The position numbers and the translations under genes are program-made. Shown here in pieces: positions 1 through 5,189 of a DNA stretch of 5,189 bases; the stretch's first letter is position 1, and each line of letters starts with the position of its first letter. Source of the DNA: an uncultured Verrucomicrobiales bacterium. Its GTDB lineage: Bacteria > Verrucomicrobiota > Verrucomicrobiia > Limisphaerales > JACDHS01. The DNA is taken from positions 1 through 5,189 of the forward strand of contig CALJZV010000027.1 of NCBI GenBank assembly GCA_937983475.1, written 5' to 3'. Under the pieces are notes generated by a model. That model saw nothing but the letters and a program-made list of their open reading frames with translations, did no database searches and was not told where the DNA came from.

Positions 1-456
1 CGTGGGCGAGCGCAACTTGGCAATGGCATTGGTCTTGATGAGAGCCCAGCCATAGCTGGCGCAAAGCAGCGAGTTGTCACGCAACTGCAATAAACAGGGA
101 TCCTGGGAACCGCCGAAGGGATGGGCAAAGAGCAATTCCGGTTCGCGGCTCCAGGTTTTTCCGTTGTCCCTGGAGCGCACCAGGACCAGATAGCTGTTCG
201 GGTCAGTATGGCTGGTGCTGGTTTCACCAAAAATACGGCGCTCCGGCGCGCGACGGAAGGCCACGATCAATTCGCCGTTTGGACGCTTCACAACGGATGG
301 AAAGGCGCTGTGAAACCGTTCGTCGGCGTAGATGACAATATCTTCTATTTTGTTGACGGTCTGTGAGGCTGGGATCTCTGGTTGGGCTTGCGAGGAAATT
401 GCATGGCTGAACAAGCCAAACAATGCCAGTGCCAGAATGATGCGGGTGCGGTTCAT
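1..456 (-). CDS. Secreted sialidase-family (BNR/Asp-box) protein, 5' part only
   Basis: The minus-strand frame is open from the ATG at 456 to the window edge: 152 codons with no stop, so the C-terminal part is missing. Residues 1-25 form a signal peptide: a basic start (MNRTR), a hydrophobic core (IILALALFGLF) and a likely cleavage site after SSQA. Residues 50-75 (AFPSVVKRPNGELIVAFRR) match the N-terminal strand of bacterial sialidase beta-propellers, where the Arg-Ile-Pro-like segment lies; the canonical RIP is not intact here. Residues 95-102, SRDNGKTW, are a textbook Asp-box (S-x-D-x-G-x-x-W). HTDPNSYLVLVRS and PFGGSQDPC are typical of the secreted sialidase-like proteins of Verrucomicrobia and Planctomycetes. 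Known of the fold: a six-bladed propeller that cleaves terminal sialic acid or related sugars outside the cytoplasm. The true substrate cannot be told, because the catalytic Tyr/Glu region lies outside the window. It is divergent from the amidase gene. No strong ribosome binding site precedes the start. Confidence 0.85.
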   Translation of the reverse strand, partial: MNRTRIILALALFGLFSHAISSQAQPEIPASQTVNKIEDIVIYADERFHSAFPSVVKRPNGELIVAFRRAPERRIFGETSTSHTDPNSYLVLVRSRDNGKTWSREPELLFAHPFGGSQDPCLLQLRDNSLLCASYGWALIKTNAIAKLRSPT

Positions 457-492
457 GGATATCTCAATTGCAGGGAACGGCTGTTCGGGCAA

Positions 493-516
493 GCAAAAGT
501 AGGTGTGATTTTTTGC
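493..516. promoter_or_regulatory. Palindromic site 1 in the divergent intergenic region
   Basis: The arms GCAAAA (493-498) and TTTTGC (511-516) are perfect inverted complements around a 12-base centre. The site lies about 37 bp upstream of the sialidase start. It has the same layout (CAAAAG, 11 bases, TTTTG) as site 2, exactly 45 bp downstream, and agrees with it at 14 of 22 positions. An operator for a dimeric regulator is a reasonable inference, but no known regulator motif is recognised. Confidence 0.35.
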
Positions 517-536
517 CTGAGTGCCGGGCCTCTGCC

Positions 537-562
537 CTCAAAAGATTGCAAAATCTTTTGGG
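537..562 (+). promoter_or_regulatory. Palindromic site 2 / 5'-UTR hairpin with GCAA tetraloop
   Basis: CAAAAGATT (539-547) and AATCTTTTG (552-560) are perfect 9-bp inverted complements around GCAA. A T-G wobble and a C-G pair (538/561, 537/562) extend the stem to 11 bp. GCAA fits the GNRA class of stable RNA tetraloops. The element ends three bases before the ATG at 566, so as RNA it would sit over the ribosome landing site of the amidase gene and take in its only weak GGGA. As DNA it is a symmetric operator candidate. It does not look like a terminator, because no T-run follows on either side. Confidence 0.45.
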
Positions 563-565
563 AAA

Positions 566-3394
566 ATGAACAGTATGAATAAGACAATGCCTGATCGTTC
601 TATTTCCAATCGACTGCCTCCATTTGCTTGGCTGGGCTTTGTTGCGTTCCTTTCATTGGTCAGCCCCGCCGGCGGTGAATCTGTGTGTTGCGAATCTTCT
701 GGCGAAATAAGCCGGTATTTCCTTTCGTCCGGTTATCAGTCGCCCGACACTTTTGTGACGTATTCCGATGGAACACGTCCGGTTCCTTCGGAGGATCAGG
801 TTTTAACGCCTGCCGGAATTTCGGGTCCCATTGCTCCTGCCGCAACCCAGCCACAGGGCGCCTTGTCCGGAAGGATTGTTTTTACCAGTGGTGGCCATGG
901 CTGGATTTACAACAATGGCTGGGCGCTTCAACGCGGCGTGCTGGTGGACATGAACGAGGATTACGGCAACCACGACCAGGCGGCGATCTTCGGCTATTAT
1001 TGTTTTAATGCCGGAGCCACCGTGGTTCCGCTGCGACCCATTGGACATCAAACCAATGAGGTGGTCTTGGACAACACCAGCGCAGGGGTAACTTATTCCG
1101 GTTCATGGAACGACGACACGACAGAGCCTGTATATTATGGGCAAGCAGGTCAGGTTGGCTTTCGCTGGGCTGTGCTGTCCGCGTCGGAAACCGCCACGGC
1201 CACCTACACGCCCAACATTCCGGTGGCCGGGTTTTATCCGGTTTACACGTGGGTCAGGCATGGCGCGGACCGCACGGACCAGCTTTATCGCATCCGCCAC
1301 ACGGGCGGTGAATCTCAAGTGCGGATTCCTCATCACATGGTCGGCAATGGCTGGGTATATCTGGGAACGTATTACTTCAATGCGGGTTCAAATTCGCCAA
1401 GCGGTTCTGTTGCAATCAGCAATCTCCAGCCCTTGCCGCTGGCGGGCAGCGTGGTTATCGCCGATGCCATCCGGTTTGGGAACGGGATGAGCGATTCCGG
1501 CTCCGGCTATCCCCGCGAGGATGAAGGAGCGCGGTGGTGGGTAAAAAGTTCCCTTGGGCAGGGGCAACCCATCACGCTCTACAGCGCGCCCGCCGAAACT
1601 CCCGACGATGAAGACCGTGGGGCTCGTCCCCGCATGGCGCGGGAAATGAATCGCGAACAAAGCGGCAACATGTTCAAACGTGTTTACATCGGGTTTCATT
1701 CCAATGCCACGACAGGCAACACCAACACGGCGACGGCCAGGGGCACAATGGGGCTATACAACAACAACTCTTTGTTTCCCAACAGCAGCACGTCCAACCA
1801 GTTCCGGCTGGCGTGGTTGATTGGCAACGAAGTGACCACGGACATGATTGGCCTCAACGCGCAATTGGAATTCCCATGGCACAACCGCGGAAGTGGCATC
1901 ACGTTCGCCAGCAGTTCGCGTGTTTTCAGGGAAATTGACAACAATCTGCTGGCCGGCGAGCTCGACGCCACGATCATGGAGGTGGCCTTTCACGACAACG
2001 TGATGGACGGTTTGCTTCTTCGCGATCCCAATGTCCGCAACTGGGCCGCGAGAGCCAGTTACCAGGCGGTTGTCCGCTACATGAATGAATTTGACGGGGC
2101 CCCGCTGGTTTTTCTACCCGAACCGCCCACCAGCGTTCGTGCGTTGTCTTCCAGCAATGGAGTTTCCATTTCCTGGAGCGCGCCGGTCAGCAGCGGCGGC
2201 AGCGGCTCGGCCACGGGTTACGTGGTTTATCAATCCACTAATGGCTATGGGTTTGGCAATCCCGTCTCCGTCAGCGGAGGCGCGACGTTGTCGGCGACGT
2301 TGACCAACGTGCCGGTCGGCGTGGATTACTACTTTCGCGTGGCGGCGGTCAATTCCGGCGGTGAATCCATGCCTTCCGAAACGGTCGGGTGCCGTCGGGC
2401 GCAATCGCCGCATTCTTCTCGCATTTTATTTGTCAATGGGTTTACGCGTTTTGACCGCACAACCAATTTGCGCCAGACACCCACAGCCAACAACTGGCAG
2501 CCGCCGGGCAACTCAGGCACCATCGAGCGCACGCTGCCTCGCCATATCAACGCGTTTGATTACGTGGTGCAGCATGGCAAGGCCATTGCCACTGCAAGCG
2601 CCATGCCCTTTGACTCGTGCCAGCGCGCATCGGTGCTCAATGGGCAGGTCAGCCTGACCAATTACGCCATCGTCATTTGGGCGGCCGGGCAGGAGGCAAC
2701 CAATGTGCTTAACAGTGCCGCTCAATCGCATCTCACCGCATTCCGCAACGGCGGCGGTTATTTGATGCTCTCAGGTGCCGATGTTGCATGGAGCCTGGGC
2801 CGTTCCGCGGCGTCGTCATCGGACAAGGCATTTCTTCAGAATCAGTTGAAGGTGACTCTGGCCAGCGACAGTCACAACAATTCGCAGACCCGCTCCTTCA
2901 CAGCGGCGTCGGGATCCATTTTTTCAGGCAAACCTTCCGGTGCTTGTGATGATGGAACCAAAGGGACGTATTGGGTGCAGTTTCCTGATGGGCTGACACC
3001 GTCAGGCGTTGGCGCCAGTTCGGCCATGAATTATTCCGGTGGCCTAGGCGGTACGGCGGCGGTCCAACACGACGGGTCAGGTGGCGGGGGCAAAGTGGTG
3101 TTCCTGGGATTTCCCTTTGAGACAATCACCTCGGCCTCGGCTCGCACGGCATACATGGACGCCATTCTGCGGTTTTTCAGTGCCGCGCCTCGTTTTGGTC
3201 CTGTGAGCATTGGTGCAGGAAACCAATTTCAAGCGACCGCGCTGGTGGAGCCCGGCTACAATTATATTCTGCAATTTTCGGGTGATTTGACCAATTGGAC
3301 CGTGCTGACCAACTTCACCTCGGTCACTGGAGAATATCCGCTTGTGGATTCGGCCGGCCAATCTTTCCGATTTTACCGGGTGATGAGGCAGTAA
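566..3394 (+). CDS. Exported N-acetylmuramoyl-L-alanine amidase (Amidase_3) split by a golvesin-like domain, with FN3 and GATase-like domains
   Basis: The protein has 942 residues from ATG 566. A signal peptide spans about 1-37 (core PPFAWLGFVAFLSLVSPAGG). The first Amidase_3 segment is about 103-157: SGGHGW supplies zinc ligand His111 and NEDYGN supplies probable ligand Glu131. A golvesin-like beta domain (about 165-307) interrupts it, seen in the YYG, TYTPNIPVAGFYPVYTWV, WVYLGTYYFNAG and VVIADAIRFG motifs. The second amidase segment (about 315-506) carries IGFHSNA (His378, zinc) and MEVAFHDN (Glu472, catalytic), so all key residues are present. Next come a fibronectin type III domain (about 519-611), a Rossmann/GATase-like domain (about 618-872; YAIVIWAAGQ, GGGYLMLSG) with no Cys at the nucleophile position, and a C-terminal domain (about 875-942; LQFSGDLTNWT, FYRV) typical of verrucomicrobial secreted proteins. 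The family cleaves the lactyl-L-alanine amide of peptidoglycan outside the cytoplasm; homologues with the golvesin insert are often labelled 'xanthan lyase'. Start: a GTG at 521 is in frame but would put coding sequence through the palindrome and add a non-signal-like N-terminus. ATGs at 575 and 587 are also possible. No clear Shine-Dalgarno decides between them. Confidence 0.85.
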   Translation: MNSMNKTMPDRSISNRLPPFAWLGFVAFLSLVSPAGGESVCCESSGEISRYFLSSGYQSPDTFVTYSDGTRPVPSEDQVLTPAGISGPIAPAATQPQGALSGRIVFTSGGHGWIYNNGWALQRGVLVDMNEDYGNHDQAAIFGYYCFNAGATVVPLRPIGHQTNEVVLDNTSAGVTYSGSWNDDTTEPVYYGQAGQVGFRWAVLSASETATATYTPNIPVAGFYPVYTWVRHGADRTDQLYRIRHTGGESQVRIPHHMVGNGWVYLGTYYFNAGSNSPSGSVAISNLQPLPLAGSVVIADAIRFGNGMSDSGSGYPREDEGARWWVKSSLGQGQPITLYSAPAETPDDEDRGARPRMAREMNREQSGNMFKRVYIGFHSNATTGNTNTATARGTMGLYNNNSLFPNSSTSNQFRLAWLIGNEVTTDMIGLNAQLEFPWHNRGSGITFASSSRVFREIDNNLLAGELDATIMEVAFHDNVMDGLLLRDPNVRNWAARASYQAVVRYMNEFDGAPLVFLPEPPTSVRALSSSNGVSISWSAPVSSGGSGSATGYVVYQSTNGYGFGNPVSVSGGATLSATLTNVPVGVDYYFRVAAVNSGGESMPSETVGCRRAQSPHSSRILFVNGFTRFDRTTNLRQTPTANNWQPPGNSGTIERTLPRHINAFDYVVQHGKAIATASAMPFDSCQRASVLNGQVSLTNYAIVIWAAGQEATNVLNSAAQSHLTAFRNGGGYLMLSGADVAWSLGRSAASSSDKAFLQNQLKVTLASDSHNNSQTRSFTAASGSIFSGKPSGACDDGTKGTYWVQFPDGLTPSGVGASSAMNYSGGLGGTAAVQHDGSGGGGKVVFLGFPFETITSASARTAYMDAILRFFSAAPRFGPVSIGAGNQFQATALVEPGYNYILQFSGDLTNWTVLTNFTSVTGEYPLVDSAGQSFRFYRVMRQ

Positions 3395-3491
3395 GCCCAA
3401 TGAATGTTCAGAAAGAATTAAAAGTAAAAAATAATTTAACCAAATTGCTTGTCGGTAACGTCTAACTCCCTCGAACCTTTTGAATCGCATT
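3395..3491 (+). other. AT-rich gap between the amidase and DUF1501 genes
   Basis: This 97-base gap contains a strongly A/T-biased stretch at about 3408-3446, unlike the GC-richer genes on either side. It probably carries the promoter of the DUF1501 gene, but no convincing -35/-10 pair with proper spacing is visible. No hairpin plus T-run is seen, so read-through from the amidase gene remains possible. Confidence 0.3.
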
Positions 3492-4907
3492 ATGGACAAC
3501 CATCATCAGCCGCGCCTGGAGGATATTTTTTTGACACGGCGCCAGTTTTTGAACCGCATGGGCATGGGTTTTGGTGCCATGAGCCTGGCCAGCCTGATGC
3601 CGCAATCTCTGTCCGCGTCGCCGACGCGTGCCAATCTGTCTCCTTTGGCCGCGCGCCAACCTCATTTTCCGGCCAAAGCCAAGAGGGTCATTCATTTATT
3701 CGCTCAAGGGGCACCCTCGCACATTGACACCTTTGATCCCAAACCCGCTTTAAGCCGCTACGACGGCGAACCGCTCCCGGGCCAGGATGGGTTTGCGTTT
3801 GCTTCACCGTTTAAATTTATCAAGCACGGTAATAGTGGCATTGAGGTGAGCGAGGTGTTTGAGCATCTCGGTGGGCATGTGGACGACATGGCCATCATCC
3901 GCTCCATGCACACTGATCTTCCGGCGCATGAAATCAGCACCATCATGATGAACACCGGGTCCGGGCGGATTGTGAAGCCGTCCCTGGGTTCATGGGTTAC
4001 TTATGGGCTGGGCACGGAGAACCAGAATTTGCCCGGGTTCGTGGTCCTTTCCAGCGGCAGTCCTTTGGGAGGCTCTCAGAACTGGCGCAGCGCGTTTCTG
4101 CCCGGCATTTTCCAGGGCACGTATATCAATGCACGGCACACCGACATTGAGAAATTGATTGAGAACATTCGCAACCATTACACCTCTCAAAAAGAGCAGC
4201 GCGAGCAACTCGATCTCCTTACCCAACTAAACGAGAGACACAGCAAACAGCTTCAGCAGGACGCGGCTTTGGAAGCACGCATCCAGTCCTTTGAACTGGC
4301 TTACCAGATGCAGATGGAGGCCACCGACGCCTTCGACATCAGCAAGGAACCGGCAAACATCCGGCAACTTTACCGCGCGGAAACCGAGCCGGGGCGTCAA
4401 ATGTTGATCGCGCGGCGGCTTTTGGAAAAGGGAGTGCGCTTCGTGCAAGTCTGGCAAAGCGGCTGGGATCATCACGCCAACCTGGAATCCAGCATGAGGC
4501 GCAAGGCCGGGGAATGGGACCGACCGATGGCGGCCTTTCTCGCGGACCTGAAGCAACGCGGCATGTTCGACGACACTTTGGTGGTCTGGGGTGGAGAGTT
4601 TGGCCGGACCCCAACGCGCCAGTTGGCCAATGCCTCCAACTCCTTTGAGGTTCCCGGGCGCAATCATAATCACCGGGGCTTTTCCATGTGGATGGCCGGT
4701 GGCGGCGTCAAAGGTGGCATTGTACACGGGGCGACCGATGAATATGGCGCCGCCGCTGTCGAAAAGAAGGTCCATGTTCACGACCTCCACGCGACGATCC
4801 TGGCGCTGCTGGGGTTTGACCATGAAAAATTGACCTATCGCTACAACGGGCGTGATTTTCGCCTTACAGACGTATACGGCAACGTGGTTCAGGATATTGT
4901 TGCCTGA
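3492..4907 (+). CDS. DUF1501 family protein with Tat signal
   Basis: The protein has 471 residues from ATG 3492. A TTG at 3480 in the same frame would add four residues and is less likely; neither start has a Shine-Dalgarno. A twin-arginine signal lies near the N-terminus: TRRQFLNRMGMG with Arg16-Arg17, then a weakly hydrophobic stretch GFGAMSLASLMPQSLSA, implying export of a folded, probably metal-bearing protein. The body matches DUF1501 (alkaline phosphatase/sulfatase-like superfamily) end to end: KAKRVIHLFAQGAPSHIDTFDPKP at about 63-85 (given here in full family order), SLGSWVTYGLGTEN (about 164-177), a helical charged segment (about 218-275), GWDHH (324-328), WGGEFGRTP (366-374), RNHNHRGF (about 390-397) and HVHDLHATILALLG (about 428-441). 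The conserved Asp/His clusters are presumably metal ligands by fold. Length is normal and no motif is broken. The biochemical role is not established. In Planctomycetes and Verrucomicrobia such genes usually follow a DUF1549/DUF1553 (PSD1 cytochrome-like) gene; here the upstream neighbour is the amidase, 97 bp away on the same strand. Confidence 0.9.
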   Translation: MDNHHQPRLEDIFLTRRQFLNRMGMGFGAMSLASLMPQSLSASPTRANLSPLAARQPHFPAKAKRVIHLFAQGAPSHIDTFDPKPALSRYDGEPLPGQDGFAFASPFKFIKHGNSGIEVSEVFEHLGGHVDDMAIIRSMHTDLPAHEISTIMMNTGSGRIVKPSLGSWVTYGLGTENQNLPGFVVLSSGSPLGGSQNWRSAFLPGIFQGTYINARHTDIEKLIENIRNHYTSQKEQREQLDLLTQLNERHSKQLQQDAALEARIQSFELAYQMQMEATDAFDISKEPANIRQLYRAETEPGRQMLIARRLLEKGVRFVQVWQSGWDHHANLESSMRRKAGEWDRPMAAFLADLKQRGMFDDTLVVWGGEFGRTPTRQLANASNSFEVPGRNHNHRGFSMWMAGGGVKGGIVHGATDEYGAAAVEKKVHVHDLHATILALLGFDHEKLTYRYNGRDFRLTDVYGNVVQDIVA

Positions 4908-4926
4908 TAATCATAATTCAAGTGCG

Positions 4927-4945
4927 CCAGGGAAAAGTTTCCTGG
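4927..4945 (+). terminator. Weak hairpin 3' of the DUF1501 gene
   Basis: CCAGGGAA (4927-4934) pairs with TTTCCTGG (4938-4945) as an 8-bp stem with one G-T wobble and a 3-base loop, 19 bases after the stop codon. No T-run follows, so it is not a standard intrinsic terminator. It may instead stabilise the 3' end. Confidence 0.3.
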
Positions 4946-4953
4946 AACCGGTT

Positions 4954-4970
4954 ATCCCTGATTCGGGGAT
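4954..4970 (+). terminator. Second small hairpin in the same gap
   Basis: ATCCC (4954-4958) pairs with GGGAT (4966-4970); an inner T-G wobble leaves a 5-base loop. It sits nine bases after the previous hairpin. It is followed by a G-run rather than a T-run, so termination is doubtful. Confidence 0.2.
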
Positions 4971-5061
4971 GGGGGCAGTGGGCCTGTCGAAAAACCTGAC
5001 CTTGAGGGTAATTGTATTTGTTGAGTGAACTGGAGTGAATTGGGCGGATTTTCCAGAGGCA

Positions 5062-5189
5062 ATGAATATCTTTTTCGACAGTTGGGCGAGTCTTGGGCGC
5101 GCGTTCATCATTGCCATTTTTGCTTATGCCGGCCTGGTAATTTTTCTAAGGGTTTCCGGCAAAAGGACCCTTGCAAAATTAAATGCCTT
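5062..5189 (+). CDS. DUF421 (YetF-like) inner-membrane protein, 5' part only
   Basis: The frame is open from ATG 5062 to the window edge: 42 complete codons, with the C-terminal part missing. It starts MNIFFDSWASLGRAF, then has a hydrophobic segment IIAIFAYAGLVIFL that is a likely first transmembrane helix, followed by RVSGKRTLAKLNA. This R-x-S-G-K-R-T-L-x-x-x-N-A block is the hallmark of the N-terminal membrane part of DUF421 proteins, in which a membrane bundle precedes a cytosolic domain. Their function is poorly defined. AGAGG at 5055-5059 lies only two bases before the ATG, which is very close for a Shine-Dalgarno. A GTG at 5035 in the same frame would add nine residues and is an alternative start; I prefer the ATG because the resulting N-terminus is typical of the family. 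The 154-base gap from the DUF1501 gene suggests its own promoter. Confidence 0.8.
   Translation, partial: MNIFFDSWASLGRAFIIAIFAYAGLVIFLRVSGKRTLAKLNA

Noticed and set aside
121..366. Plus-strand open frame of 81 codons
   Set aside because: It lies opposite the sialidase-family gene, whose signal peptide and Asp-box are clear in the minus-strand frame; the plus-strand product resembles nothing known.
521..565. GTG at 521 as the start of the amidase gene
   Set aside because: The extra 15 residues are encoded by the hairpin region and push the signal peptide inward; ATG 566 or a later ATG gives a normal exported N-terminus.
382..582. Plus-strand open frame of 66 codons across the divergent intergenic region
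   Set aside because: It overlaps the start of the sialidase gene on the other strand and runs through both palindromes and into the amidase gene; no ribosome site or family features.
2143..2215. Ser/Gly-rich repeat-like stretch in the amidase gene
   Set aside because: It belongs to the fibronectin type III domain (loops around VSISWSAP); no true tandem repeat unit is present.
3077..3499. Minus-strand open frame of 140 codons covering the amidase 3' end and the gap
   Set aside because: It is mostly antisense to the conserved C-terminal domain of the amidase protein, crosses an AT-rich gap, and has a composition unlike a real protein.
4227..4823. Minus-strand open frame of 198 codons
   Set aside because: It is antisense to the highly conserved C-terminal half of the DUF1501 protein; long antisense frames are common in GC-rich genes, and this one has no domain signature.

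Overview
The window looks like a piece of a Verrucomicrobiota chromosome, probably from the Pedosphaera/Limisphaerales side of the phylum. The evidence is protein style, not a marker gene. A large secreted protein ends in the 'YxLQ.S.DLxNWT...FYRV' domain that is very common at the C-termini of exported verrucomicrobial proteins. It sits with a Tat-exported DUF1501 protein and a secreted sialidase-family protein, both abundant in Verrucomicrobiota and Planctomycetota. Starts mostly lack clear Shine-Dalgarno sequences. A related planctomycete or other PVC bacterium cannot be excluded.

Layout: (1) 1-456, minus strand: 5' part of a secreted sialidase (BNR/Asp-box) protein, running off the left edge. 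(2) 457-565: a short divergent intergenic region holding two 22-bp imperfect palindromes of the same design exactly 45 bp apart, one nearer each divergent gene. (3) 566-3394, plus strand: a 942-residue exported multidomain protein. It has an Amidase_3 (N-acetylmuramoyl-L-alanine amidase) fold split by an inserted golvesin-like domain, then a fibronectin type III domain, a glutamine-amidotransferase-like (Rossmann) domain without a cysteine nucleophile, and the C-terminal domain noted above. (4) 3395-3491: a short AT-rich gap. (5) 3492-4907, plus strand: a complete DUF1501 protein with a Tat signal. (6) 4908-5061: a gap with two small hairpins and a 10-bp tandem repeat. (7) 5062-5189, plus strand: the first 42 codons of a DUF421 (YetF-like) inner-membrane protein, cut by the right edge.

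Three of the four genes encode exported proteins and two of these are probable hydrolases of extracellular or wall polymers (glycan ends; the lactyl-peptide bond of peptidoglycan or a similar amide). This suggests an envelope or polymer-processing neighbourhood. The shared palindromes between the divergent sialidase and amidase genes hint at joint control. DUF1501 and DUF421 are not clearly tied to that function. No RNA gene, mobile element, CRISPR array or origin was seen.
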